From positions 124,001-188,000 of the forward strand of contig CAWFJE010000011.1 in NCBI GenBank assembly GCA_963816155.1: DNA of 64,000 nt. The letters are read 5' to 3'. Below the pieces are notes generated by a model. The model had not been told where the DNA came from and did no database searches. It was given only the letters and a program-made list of their open reading frames with translations. Source of the stretch: JAXGXJ01 sp963816155 (GTDB lineage Bacteria; Actinomycetota; Thermoleophilia; RBG-16-64-13). Below are positions 46,556-55,313 of this stretch, piece after piece (the stretch's first letter is position 1; every line of letters starts with the position of its first letter). A program made the translations under genes and the position numbers.

Positions 46556-49162
46556 CTAGTCGGCCGCTCGCTCCAGACCGACCCTCGTCAGCGCTTCAGG
46601 TTCTCTCGCGAGCAGCCGCGCAAGGGGGGCCTCCGGCGAGAACCCTGGGACGAACACGACTCCAGCCGGCACACGGGGCGTGACGGTCACCTCAAGTTCG
46701 ATGGCTCGCTCGCCTCCGGCTGTGACCTTTGCCCGCTCGCCGTCGCTCAGGCCGAGGGCCGCGGCGTCGGCCGGGTTCACTTCCATCCGCGCCGCAGGCA
46801 TAAGTTTCGTCAGACCTTCCGAACGCCTTGAGCGCGTACCCGTGGCATGATGCTGCCGCACCGACCCGGTGATGAGCACGAAGGGTCGCCCGGGTTCCGC
46901 TCCAGGGGACGGGGCGCTCGCCGCCACAGGGACGAAGGCCAAGCTGGCGGCCGACGGCGCCGGGGCGTCGGTCCCGCAGGGCACGGAACCTTGGTGGCAC
47001 ACGGCGACGAGCGTCTGGTCATCAAGGACTGCATAGGACACGTCTCCGTAACCCGGAACGGTGGCGGCGATCTCCCGAGTGACGTCTTCCGAGGAAGCGT
47101 AGGTCCAGTCAGCGCCCAGCCGCTCCGCGACATCCCGGATGATGCGGCAATCCGGCCTGCTGTCGAGCAGAGGTGTCGTGACAGCTCTCAACCTCTGAAC
47201 GAGACTCTCGCCGTTGGTGTAGGTGCCTTCGACCTCAGTGGGCACCGAGGCCGGCAGAACGACGTGCGCGTGGGCAGCCGTTTCGCTGATGTAGCTGTCT
47301 TGGACGACCAGGAAGGGTGCAACGGCCAGCGAGGCTTTGGTCCGGGCCTGATCGGCGAGGGCAAGGGCTGGGTCCTCTCCCACCACATACAGGAAGCGGA
47401 CAGAGCCGTCATCCAAGCCGTCAAAGATCTGCGCGAGCGACTTGCCTGCCCCGGCAAGGCCGACTCCCATGTCTTTGAGGCCCTGCGAATTGGCAGAAGC
47501 ATAGAGCGGGATGATCCCCGTTCCGACCCGGCCCATATTGCCGCCGAGCAAAGCCAAGTCGGCAACAGCGGCCGTGACCTCAGCGGCCTCCGGTCCCTCC
47601 AACACACCACTCCCGAGCACGACGACGGCCGATTCCGCGCGGCCGTACGCTTCGGCTGCGGCGCGCAGCGACGCTGCGTCGACCCCGGCCAGTTCCGCCT
47701 CCGCATATATGTCGACACCCTGCAGGGAAGCAAGAAGATCAGCGTAGCCTTCATTACTGGAAGCGGCCGGCGCTTTGTCTTCGAGTCCCAAGCTCAGCAT
47801 GTGCGCAAGCAGCCCCCTGAGGACGGCCAAGTCCGTCCCCGGCCTGTTCGCGAGGTGGATCTTGGCCCTACGAGCCAGGTCGGTCGTCCGGGGATCGACC
47901 ACGATGACCGTCCTCCCCTCCCTGATGGCCTTGATGACGGCCAAGCTCAGAACGGGATTGGAATCGGTGACGTTGGCCCCCATGACCAAGATCAGGTCGG
48001 CAGTGGCCAGATCGTTCCTGGTGGCGGTGGCCCGCGAAGTGCCCAGAACGCGCTCCAGGGCCCTGTCGGCCGCGCGGCGCCTGTGGAGTTCCACTGCGTC
48101 GATTGCGTCGGAGCCCATGACCGTCCGAGTGAGCTTCTGCAGAAGATAGGCGGCCTCGTTGGTGACGTGGGTCCCACAAACGGCGGCGAAGGAGCCCTCC
48201 TGCTGCTGCGCGGCAGCCGCTCCCTCCGCGATGCGGTCCAAGGCCTCTTCCCAGGTGGCAGGCTGCAACTCTCCAGCAGCGTCTCGGACAAGCGGCTGCG
48301 TGAGCCTGTCTGGAGCGCCGGCATAGCCCTGACCGAAGCGACCGCGGACACACAGGTTGCCCTGGCTCAGGCCACGGCCCTGCTCCGACTGCACGCGCAC
48401 GACTCGCCCGCTGTAGGCGTGGACCAGGAGCTCGCAGCCGTTGGAGCAGTACGAACAGACCGTGCGCACCTTGGTGGTCTGCCAGGCCCGAGCGCCGAAC
48501 TCCGTGCGTTGCGTGGTGACGGCCCCCACCGGACAGGTACTCACGCACTGACCACACGAGACACAGCCTACCTCTTCGAGCGGAAGTCGATAGGGAGTAT
48601 CGACCTCACTGTCATAGCCGCGGTTGAGATAGCCCCAGCAGCCGATGGACATGACCTCGCGGCAAATGCGCACGCAACGTCCGCAGAGTATGCACCGAGC
48701 ACCAAAATGGGCGATATTGGGGTGGGAACCCGGATCATCGGCCTGCGGCGCCCGCCATCCCCAAGGCACCATATCCACCAGGTACTCGTAGGCGTAGTCC
48801 TGCAGTCGGCAGTCCCCCGCCGCCTCGCAGACCGGGCAATCGAGCGGGTGATTGGTCAGCAGCAGTTCCAGCACGAACTTGCGCAGCTTGATGATCTTCT
48901 CAGTGTGGGTCTGGACCTTCATGCCCTCACTGACCTTGGCTCCGCAGGAGGCCATGGGGCCTCGAGCTCCTTCGACCTCCACCAGGCAGAGGCGACAGGC
49001 CCCATAGGGCTCGAGACGAGGATCATGACACAGCGTAGGGATGTCGATCCCCACCTCGCGGGCTACTTCCAGGATGGTCTGACCCGGTCGGGCCTCGACC
49101 TCCCGCCCGTTCACGGTGATATTGACCACTTCCATACTGGTCGCGTCGGCAGCGGCGGACAT
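46556..49162 (-). CDS. NuoG/FdhA-like iron-sulfur subunit
   Basis: An 868-residue electron-transfer subunit. An N-terminal [2Fe-2S] ferredoxin (about 10-90, CHDPRLEPYGACRLC), the NuoG-type HPLDCPVCEAAGDC site, two [4Fe-4S] motifs (CILCGRCVRIC, CVSCGQCVSTCP) and a molybdopterin-oxidoreductase domain with CSYCSNGC follow in order. Formate dehydrogenases have Sec or Cys where this protein reads IDAVELHRRR, so it should not oxidise formate and looks like a NuoG-type conduit or a degenerate relative. The start codon overlaps the nuoF stop (TGATG), with GAGGAGG upstream. It is the last gene of a three-gene operon. Confidence 0.85.
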   Translation of the reverse strand: MSAAADATSMEVVNITVNGREVEARPGQTILEVAREVGIDIPTLCHDPRLEPYGACRLCLVEVEGARGPMASCGAKVSEGMKVQTHTEKIIKLRKFVLELLLTNHPLDCPVCEAAGDCRLQDYAYEYLVDMVPWGWRAPQADDPGSHPNIAHFGARCILCGRCVRICREVMSIGCWGYLNRGYDSEVDTPYRLPLEEVGCVSCGQCVSTCPVGAVTTQRTEFGARAWQTTKVRTVCSYCSNGCELLVHAYSGRVVRVQSEQGRGLSQGNLCVRGRFGQGYAGAPDRLTQPLVRDAAGELQPATWEEALDRIAEGAAAAQQQEGSFAAVCGTHVTNEAAYLLQKLTRTVMGSDAIDAVELHRRRAADRALERVLGTSRATATRNDLATADLILVMGANVTDSNPVLSLAVIKAIREGRTVIVVDPRTTDLARRAKIHLANRPGTDLAVLRGLLAHMLSLGLEDKAPAASSNEGYADLLASLQGVDIYAEAELAGVDAASLRAAAEAYGRAESAVVVLGSGVLEGPEAAEVTAAVADLALLGGNMGRVGTGIIPLYASANSQGLKDMGVGLAGAGKSLAQIFDGLDDGSVRFLYVVGEDPALALADQARTKASLAVAPFLVVQDSYISETAAHAHVVLPASVPTEVEGTYTNGESLVQRLRAVTTPLLDSRPDCRIIRDVAERLGADWTYASSEDVTREIAATVPGYGDVSYAVLDDQTLVAVCHQGSVPCGTDAPAPSAASLAFVPVAASAPSPGAEPGRPFVLITGSVRQHHATGTRSRRSEGLTKLMPAARMEVNPADAAALGLSDGERAKVTAGGERAIELEVTVTPRVPAGVVFVPGFSPEAPLARLLAREPEALTRVGLERAAD

Positions 49163-51048
49163 CACGACCTCCTCACGGCGTCGAATCGGCACTTGTCGAA
49201 GCAGGCACCACACTTGATGCACAGCTCTTGATCGATGACATGGACTTCTTTACGCTCCCCGCGGATGGCCTCTGAGGGACAGACCCTGGCGCACGCTCGG
49301 CAGCCGGTGCAGGCTTCCGGGATGATCTCGAAGGTGATGAGCGCTTTGCATACTCCGGCCCGGCACTTGTGTTCGAACACGTGCTCCTCGAACTCCTCGC
49401 GAAAGTACTTCATAGCCGTGAGCACGGGATTGGGAGCGGTACCCCCCAGCGCGCACAGGGAGCCGATCTTCACCTGCTGAGCCACCGCGTCCAAGAACTC
49501 GAGATCGTTGGCGCGGGCCGTCCCCTCGCAGATACGGTCGAGTATCTCCAGCATGCGTTTGGTGCCGATTCGGCAGGGCGTGCACTTGCCGCAACTCTCG
49601 GACTGCGTGAATTGCAGGAAGTACCTGGCCGTGTCGACGATGCAGTTGTCCTCGTCGATGACCACCATCCCCCCCGAACCGACGATGGCACCTGTCTGGT
49701 TGATGGTCTCGTAGTCAACAGGAAGATCGAGGAGTGACTCGGGAAGGCAGCCTCCTGAAGGACCGCCCATCTGGACGGCCTTGAACGTCTTGCCGTTCTT
49801 GATGCCGCCACCGATGCCGAAGATCACCTCGCGAAGCGGCAGCCCCATGGGGACCTCGGCCAGTCCGGTGCGGTTGATCTTGCCCGCCAGGGCGAACACC
49901 TTGGTGCCCTTGGACTTCTCGTATCCCCGTGACGCGAAGGCTTCCGCCCCGCTCAGGATGATCCACGGTACGACCGACAGCGTCTCCACGTTGTTGATGT
50001 TCGTGGGTCGGTGCCACAGGCCCGAGGTGGCCGGGAAGGGCGGGCGCATGCGGGGCATGCCCCGATTGCCCTCGATGGACATCATCATGGCCGTCTCTTC
50101 GCCGCATACGAACGCTCCGGCGCCCTCCTTGATCCTGATGTGGAAGGAGAAGTCGGACCCCATGATGTTGTCGCCGATCAAGCCGCGCTCCAGCGCCTTC
50201 TCGATAGCGATCTTCAGGCGGCGCAGCGCCAGCGGGTATTCTGCCCGCACATAGAGGTAGCCCACACTCGCCCCGATGGCGTACGCGCCGATGGCCATAC
50301 CTTCGAGCACCGCATGAGGATCACCCTCGAGCACAGAGCAGTCCATGAATGCCCCCGGGTCCCCTTCATCACCGTTGCAGATGAAGTACTTGACCCCGTC
50401 TGGTGAGGGAGCGGCGGCGGCGAAACTCCACTTGAGACCCGTGGAAAAGCCGGCTCCCCCTCGGCCCCGAAGGCCGGATTGCGTGACGACCTCGACGACC
50501 TCTGCGGGCGACATCTCGGAGAGGACCTTGTACAAGGCCGCGTAGCCGTCGGCCTCGAGGTAATCGTCGATATCCTCGGGACTTATCAGACCCACGTGCC
50601 TGAGGGTCAGCTTCTCCTGGGGAGCAAAGAAGGAATCGTACTCCGTGGGTCCCTCATCACTGAGGACGAGCCACTCCTCGATGACCTCGCCCCCGATGAT
50701 GTGCCGTTGAATGATCTCCTCGACCATGGCCGGCGTCACCTGACCGTAGGTGACTGTGCGCAGGCCATCGTTGTGCGAGGTGCGTATCTCCACCAACGGG
50801 TCCATGGCGCACAGGCCCTGGCAGCCCGTTCCGGTCACAGAAGCACAGCGACCCTCGCACGTGTCTTCGCGCGGGCTTATGACGGCTAGGACATCGGAGC
50901 AGGCGAGGCCGTCCTGGAACGCCTTGAGGACCTCGCGGCTTCCCGCCGCCACGCCCCCCGTGCCCAGGCAGATGCGGATGTCGACGTCGGGCTTAGTGCG
51001 CACGAGCCGCTGCGGAACGGGCTGCTGCAGAGTGCGGACGGCGGTCAT
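49162..51048 (-). CDS. NuoF/HydB-like NADH-binding flavoprotein
   Basis: A 628-residue flavoprotein. An N-terminal thioredoxin-like [2Fe-2S] domain (about 20-110) precedes the FMN/NADH domain (GRGGAGFSTGLKW, CNGDEGDPGAFMD), the SLBB region and a [4Fe-4S] site (ESCGKCTPCR, about 500). A C-terminal two-cluster ferredoxin (CTGCRACARVCP, CIKCGACFDKC, about 570-620) is added. This architecture is that of HydB/HndC subunits of bifurcating or NADP-linked hydrogenases and similar complexes, not of plain complex I NuoF. It overlaps nuoE by four bases (ATGA). Confidence 0.92.
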   Translation of the reverse strand: MTAVRTLQQPVPQRLVRTKPDVDIRICLGTGGVAAGSREVLKAFQDGLACSDVLAVISPREDTCEGRCASVTGTGCQGLCAMDPLVEIRTSHNDGLRTVTYGQVTPAMVEEIIQRHIIGGEVIEEWLVLSDEGPTEYDSFFAPQEKLTLRHVGLISPEDIDDYLEADGYAALYKVLSEMSPAEVVEVVTQSGLRGRGGAGFSTGLKWSFAAAAPSPDGVKYFICNGDEGDPGAFMDCSVLEGDPHAVLEGMAIGAYAIGASVGYLYVRAEYPLALRRLKIAIEKALERGLIGDNIMGSDFSFHIRIKEGAGAFVCGEETAMMMSIEGNRGMPRMRPPFPATSGLWHRPTNINNVETLSVVPWIILSGAEAFASRGYEKSKGTKVFALAGKINRTGLAEVPMGLPLREVIFGIGGGIKNGKTFKAVQMGGPSGGCLPESLLDLPVDYETINQTGAIVGSGGMVVIDEDNCIVDTARYFLQFTQSESCGKCTPCRIGTKRMLEILDRICEGTARANDLEFLDAVAQQVKIGSLCALGGTAPNPVLTAMKYFREEFEEHVFEHKCRAGVCKALITFEIIPEACTGCRACARVCPSEAIRGERKEVHVIDQELCIKCGACFDKCRFDAVRRS

Positions 51049-51623
51049 GACGCCTCGCTCTCACAGGTAGCTCGCCGGGCTGCAGCGTCGGGATATTCCG
51101 CGCCGGAACCGTTCCCGCCGTTAGCGCCGTTTGCGCCTTCCTCTGCCGCCGCTGCCTGTGCAGCCTGGAATTCCTTGACCACTTTGACGGCCTTCTCGGG
51201 CGTGAGCTTGCCGAAGGCACGGTCGTTGATCATGACCACGGGGGCCATGCCACAGGCGCCCACACAGTGCACCTCTTCGATGGTGTACATCATGTCGTCG
51301 GTGTTCTCACCAGCAGCGATGCCCAAGTGCTTTTCCAGTTCCTCCGAGATGCGAGTGGCCCCCGAAACGTGGCACGCCGTACCGTGGCAACAACGCACGG
51401 TGTTCTTCGCATGCGGCTTGAGGCGGAACTGGGAGTAGAAGGTCGCGACCCCAAGAGCCTTGCTCAGCGGCTCGCCGCTCGCTTCCGCCACTCGCGCCAT
51501 CACCTCCGGCGGGAGATATCCATAGATGGCCTGAGCCCCCTGCAACAGCGGCACCAGAGCCCCTCTCTCCCCCCGATAGTGATCGAGCAACTCGACGAAG
51601 CGTCCCTCAAGTTCCGGATCCAC
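51045..51623 (-). CDS. NuoE/HydC-like [2Fe-2S] subunit
   Basis: A 192-residue thioredoxin-fold [2Fe-2S] protein that partners NuoF. A helical N-domain (about 1-75, IYGYLPPEVMARVAEA) is followed by cluster cysteines in CHGTACHVSGA and CVGACGMAP. A low-complexity Ala/Gly/Asn tail (about 155-192) is unusual. The GTG start has GAGGG upstream. It is the first gene of the nuoE-F-G set; no catalytic hydrogenase subunit or membrane Nuo gene is nearby. Confidence 0.92.
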   Translation of the reverse strand: MDPELEGRFVELLDHYRGERGALVPLLQGAQAIYGYLPPEVMARVAEASGEPLSKALGVATFYSQFRLKPHAKNTVRCCHGTACHVSGATRISEELEKHLGIAAGENTDDMMYTIEEVHCVGACGMAPVVMINDRAFGKLTPEKAVKVVKEFQAAQAAAAEEGANGANGGNGSGAEYPDAAARRATCESEAS

Positions 51624-51693
51624 GCTACCCTCGCACGTTTGGTTGTCAGTGATGGAGACCGCAGACCAGCCGAATCAGCAGCGCGCGGCGTCC

Positions 51694-51722
51694 GACATAG
51701 AATACAAGGAACTGGCGCTCAA
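51694..51722 (-). promoter_or_regulatory. Possible promoter of the nuoE-F-G set
   Basis: TTGAGC, 17 bases, TATGTC; the -35 box overlaps the lipA stop codon. The -10 is weak, so read-through from lipA is an alternative. Confidence 0.35.
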
Positions 51723-52603
51723 CGCATATCGTTCCGGTCGCCGGCGGTAGTCTGCGTGTATGTCTCCCCGGCGTGGAAGGAACTGCGCACGAAAGGCGCC
51801 GCCTGCACCTTGAGGCCCAGACCCTCCCCGTACCGACCGTAGGAGTCGAAGACCTCAGGGTGCACGTATTCGACGACGGGCAGCTGTCGCTTCGACGGAC
51901 GCAGATACTGGCCGATGGTGACAAGATCTACCCCTACATCGGCCACTTCTCGCAGCATCTCGTGGATCTCGTCCTCGGTCTCCCCCAGCCCCAGCATCCA
52001 GCCTGTCTTCACCAAGCTCTGCCCGCGCCGGGCCGCCACCTCCAGCACGCTCAAAGAGCGCTCGTAGACGGCTGCGGGACGCACCAGTGGGTACAGGCGG
52101 GACACGGTCTCCACGTTGTGGTTGAAGACTTCCGGGGCCTCGGCAAGAACTCGATCAAGAGCGTCTGTCTCGCCGCGAAAGTCCGGCACCAACACTTCCA
52201 CGCTCACTCCCGGAGCCTGCTCCCTAATGGCCCGGATGGAGGCCACGTAGTGTGCAGCCCCACCGTCGGGCAGGTCGTCGCGGGTTACGGACGTGACTAC
52301 CACATGCTTCAGCTGAAGTCGCGCGACTGCGTCGGCCAACTGGCCAGGCTCTTCAGGATCCAAGGGGCCAGGGCGGCCACTGGTGACCCCACAGAACCCG
52401 CAATCCCGCGTACAGACGTCGCCCATGATGAGAAAGGTCGCCACGCCGGCACCGAAGCACTCCCCCAGGTTGGGGCATAAGGCGCTTTCGCACACCGTGT
52501 GCAGGTGTCGCCGCCGCAACAGCGTCTCCATGCGCTGCACGGCGGCCGCTTCGGGTAGTCGCTTCTTCAGCCAGTCCGGCTTGCGCCCGGCGAGCTCACT
52601 CAC
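51719..52603 (-). CDS. lipA: Lipoyl synthase
   Basis: A 294-residue radical-SAM enzyme that inserts two sulfurs into protein-bound octanoyl groups. The auxiliary cluster motif CESALCPNLGEC (about residue 40), the radical-SAM CTRDCGFC (about 65) and the C-terminal RSSFHAGE are all present. The frame is open 48 codons upstream inside larC, but the GTG overlapping the larC stop (GTGA) has GGGGGAC six bases upstream and gives the normal N-terminus. No lipB or lipoylated-enzyme gene is in the window. Confidence 0.95.
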   Translation of the reverse strand: MSELAGRKPDWLKKRLPEAAAVQRMETLLRRRHLHTVCESALCPNLGECFGAGVATFLIMGDVCTRDCGFCGVTSGRPGPLDPEEPGQLADAVARLQLKHVVVTSVTRDDLPDGGAAHYVASIRAIREQAPGVSVEVLVPDFRGETDALDRVLAEAPEVFNHNVETVSRLYPLVRPAAVYERSLSVLEVAARRGQSLVKTGWMLGLGETEDEIHEMLREVADVGVDLVTIGQYLRPSKRQLPVVEYVHPEVFDSYGRYGEGLGLKVQAAPFVRSSFHAGETYTQTTAGDRNDMR

Positions 52604-53883
52604 AGTCGGTCCCCCAAGGCGTCCTTGGCCGCGGCGCGCGCCGCGGCCATGACCTCCTGAAGCGGCAGCTCCGCCTCGCTCGCGGCGGCCGCGGCCTGCT
52701 CGTACTCGGGAGCCAGGCTGACGATGTGCCCATCCCATCGGCCCCATTTGACCTCGACGGTCCGCCCGGCCACAGTCACAGCCACGTGGCCACGTTCCGC
52801 GACCCAGCGGGAGATGGGCAGGCGGCGGATGCCCAACGTGCCCGTCTCGGCAAAGATGATCGTCACCAGCTCTTCCTCACACTCGGGCATGGTGAGCACA
52901 TGCAACACCATCACGGCCCGGTCCTTCTTGCCCTGCGCCCCAGACGTCCATACGTCGAGCGCGCCCGCATCTCTCAGCCGCCGCGCGGCATAGGCCACCA
53001 CCTCGGGCGTGGTGTCATCGAGGTTCGTCTGGAGTTCCAAGACGCTCTCACCGCCGCGCCCCGTATCCTCTGCGGACACGGATGTCGGCCGTTCGCCGAC
53101 GAGAACGCGCAGCACGTTCGGGCCGCAGTCGAGGCTCATGGAGCCGCCGCCATACCCGATCGCCCGCACCGTCATGGCCGGCATAGGTCCGGCTTCGGCC
53201 TGCAGTTGTCCGACCAGCAAAGCTCCGGTAGGGGTCGTCAGTTCGCGCATATCAGGACCACCGACAACGGGGTAGCCTGCGAGCAGGCGCGCGGTCGCGG
53301 GCGCGGGCACACCCATGAGACCGTGGGCTATCTCCACCGTCCCGCCGCCCACCTGGACCGGCCCCACCATGACCGCATCAACACCCAGCGCCTCCACAAG
53401 CGCGAACGTCCCCACCACATCGACCATGGTGTCTGCCGCGCCCACCTCGTGGAAATGTATGTCTTCGACCGAGCAACCGTGTATGCCCGCCTCGACTTCG
53501 GCAAGCCGCCTAAGGGCGCTCAGGCTACGCTCCTTCACCCACGAGGTGAGAGGCGCGCTCGCGATCATCTTCTCCATGTCGGCCAGATGGCGCAGCGGCG
53601 GTGCCTCCTCGCCGCGGACGACCAGCCGTGTGCAGGCCACCCCCTTCTGTACGGAGGCGGTAACCTCCACCAGTCCCACCGGCAGACCGAGCGCCCTGAC
53701 CACTTCCTCGAGAAGGGCAGACGGTCCCCCCGTATCTCCCAGTCGGGCAGGATCATCATCCCCGGGTCCCCCGGCTCCCGGTGCCCACTCTCCCAGGTTC
53801 GCGCACACATCGAGGAGCGCTCCGAGGAGCATATCGCCCGAAACCCCTGTCCAGGGATCGATGAAGAGGACCCGCTCCGTCAT
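52600..53883 (-). CDS. larC: Nickel-pincer cofactor biosynthesis protein LarC
   Basis: A 427-residue homologue of LarC, the CTP-dependent nickel insertase that completes the nickel-pincer cofactor of lactate racemase and related racemases. Family landmarks: FIDPWTGVSGDMLLGALLD at the start, HFHEVGAADTMVD (about residue 140), ETTTPTGALL-like LTTPTGALLVG and LQTNLDDTTPE at the start of the C-terminal domain. The ATG has AAGGAG at good spacing; 144 further open codons are rejected. larA, larB and larE are not in the window. It overlaps lipA. Confidence 0.88.
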   Translation of the reverse strand: MTERVLFIDPWTGVSGDMLLGALLDVCANLGEWAPGAGGPGDDDPARLGDTGGPSALLEEVVRALGLPVGLVEVTASVQKGVACTRLVVRGEEAPPLRHLADMEKMIASAPLTSWVKERSLSALRRLAEVEAGIHGCSVEDIHFHEVGAADTMVDVVGTFALVEALGVDAVMVGPVQVGGGTVEIAHGLMGVPAPATARLLAGYPVVGGPDMRELTTPTGALLVGQLQAEAGPMPAMTVRAIGYGGGSMSLDCGPNVLRVLVGERPTSVSAEDTGRGGESVLELQTNLDDTTPEVVAYAARRLRDAGALDVWTSGAQGKKDRAVMVLHVLTMPECEEELVTIIFAETGTLGIRRLPISRWVAERGHVAVTVAGRTVEVKWGRWDGHIVSLAPEYEQAAAAASEAELPLQEVMAAARAAAKDALGDRL

Positions 53884-53937
53884 GCCGCTCCTTTCGGCGC
53901 GGGCCGCGATGGCCCGCTCGATGTCTCTTTCGGATGG

Positions 53938-53966
53938 TTGCATTCTCCCATGCCACCCCATACACT
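53938..53966 (+). promoter_or_regulatory. Promoter of the XRE regulator/carbonic anhydrase pair
   Basis: TTGCAT, 17 bases, TACACT, in the gap between divergent larC and the regulator. Confidence 0.7.
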
Positions 53967-54006
53967 GCAGAACGTAACGGCCTCCCACTCTTCTGAGGAC
54001 GGGAAC

Positions 54007-54384
54007 GTGACGCAGAAACGGCTCGCCGATTACATAGGGGTAACCGTCCGCCGGCTCCGTTCCGACAGAGCCTTCACGCTGCAGGCTCTCGCTGACGAAT
54101 CTGGAGTGTCGAAGAGCTACCTCGGCGACATCGAGAAGGGGCGCAAGAACCCCACCACCGACGTGATCGAATCCATTGCCGACGCCTTGGGAGTCCCCGC
54201 CCGCGAGTTGCTCTATCACGCGGCTTTCGACGACGAAGATCCCCTTATGGAACCTGAGCAGTTGCGATTGGAGGATCTGGCCGAAGAAGACGCCGAAACT
54301 CGCGAACTGGCCCATCTGGCCCGCCGCATCCGCCCCGGAGACCGTCGCTTCCTGCTGGAACTGGCCCGCAGACTGGCCCGCTGA
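54007..54384 (+). CDS. XRE-family helix-turn-helix regulator
   Basis: A 125-residue protein with an N-terminal Cro/CI-type HTH (about 3-65; FTLQALADESGVSKSYLGDIEKG) and an acidic C-terminal stretch (about 75-125) of predicted helices ending in RRFLLELARRLAR. The GTG has GAGG eight bases upstream and follows a good promoter. Its stop overlaps the next start codon (TGATG), so it is co-translated with the carbonic anhydrase-like gene and may regulate this pair or the divergent larC-lipA genes. The ligand is unknown. Confidence 0.82.
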   Translation: MTQKRLADYIGVTVRRLRSDRAFTLQALADESGVSKSYLGDIEKGRKNPTTDVIESIADALGVPARELLYHAAFDDEDPLMEPEQLRLEDLAEEDAETRELAHLARRIRPGDRRFLLELARRLAR

Positions 54385-54899
54385 TGGCCATCATCAGGTC
54401 CGTGCGCGGGTTCACCCCGGTCTACGGCGCAGACTGCTTCTTCGCTGAGACGGCAGCCGTCATCGGCGATGTGGTCATGGGCGACAAGTGCAGCGTCTGG
54501 TACGGCGCGGTAGTGCGGGCCGACGTCAACTACATCCGCATCGGCCACCACGTCAACATCCAAGACGGTGCGGTGCTCCACACCCTGTATCAGGAGGCGG
54601 GCATCCAGATCGGCGACTACGTGAGCATCGCTCACAACGCGACCGTGCACGGTGCCGTCATCGCCGACCGCGTGTTGGTGGGCATCGGGGCCGTGCTCCT
54701 CGATCACGTGGAGGTGGGAGAGTATTCCATCATCGCGGCGGGCGCCGTTGTCACGAGCGGCACCAAAGTGGAGGCGGGCTCCATCTACGCAGGGAACCCT
54801 GCCAAGCGCATCAAGAGCGTGGACCCCGAGAAGCACGCGGCCATGATCGAGCGCATCGGGAACAACTACCACCTGTACGCGGGCTGGTACAAGGAGTAG
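54384..54899 (+). CDS. Gamma-carbonic anhydrase-like hexapeptide protein
   Basis: A 171-residue left-handed beta-helix protein of the gamma-carbonic anhydrase/YrdA group, built from hexapeptide repeats (about 20-140). The metal-binding histidines can be placed in DGAVLHTL and SIAHNATVHG. Such trimers may hydrate CO2, but many relatives show little activity and no function is proven. Its start overlaps the stop of the XRE regulator. Size and the C-terminal helix (GNNYHLYAGWYKE) are typical. Confidence 0.88.
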   Translation: MAIIRSVRGFTPVYGADCFFAETAAVIGDVVMGDKCSVWYGAVVRADVNYIRIGHHVNIQDGAVLHTLYQEAGIQIGDYVSIAHNATVHGAVIADRVLVGIGAVLLDHVEVGEYSIIAAGAVVTSGTKVEAGSIYAGNPAKRIKSVDPEKHAAMIERIGNNYHLYAGWYKE

Positions 54900-54941
54900 C
54901 CCGCGTCCGCCGGAGGGTCGAGTCCCCCGTCCGCTCTTGCT

Positions 54942-55313
54942 TCACCAACCCAACTCGTCGAGCCGGTCGTCGTCGATGCCCCAATAGTGACCGATCTCGT
55001 GGATGACGGTCTGCCGCACCTGCTCGCGGATGGCGTCCTCGTCCGGCCCGGCATAGGCCTCGATGGGCCCCTTGTAGATGGAGATGCGGTCGGGGAAGGC
55101 CACGTAATGCGTATCGCGGTGAGTGGCGGGCACCCCATGGTAGAGGCCCAGGAGGGCGTACTTGTCCCGGGGCGAGAGCCCGACCGAGATGAGATCCTCA
55201 GGCCCAGGCCACTCCTCCACCACCACCTGCCAGTTTTCCATGCGCTCCATGAACTCCTCCGGCAGTGAGTCGAGGGCGTCGGCGACCAGTTGCTCGAAGG
55301 CCTCAGTGTCCAT
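54942..55313 (-). CDS. Zincin-like metallopeptidase (HExxHxxGxxD type)
   Basis: A 123-residue minimal metallopeptidase of the small bacterial zincin family (DUF1025-type). The zinc site HEIGHYWGIDDDRL is close to the C-terminus, with the conserved DRISIYKGPIE before it. The ATG gives a normal family length; an ORF start 33 codons upstream would run deeper into rdgB. It overlaps rdgB by 11 bases and closes a murI-rph-rdgB transcript. The substrate is unknown. Confidence 0.85.
   Translation of the reverse strand: MDTEAFEQLVADALDSLPEEFMERMENWQVVVEEWPGPEDLISVGLSPRDKYALLGLYHGVPATHRDTHYVAFPDRISIYKGPIEAYAGPDEDAIREQVRQTVIHEIGHYWGIDDDRLDELGW

Noticed and set aside
46556..49162. NAD-dependent formate dehydrogenase alpha subunit
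   Set aside because: The region that should hold the catalytic Sec or Cys reads IDAVELHRRR and contains neither, and no in-frame TGA is present.
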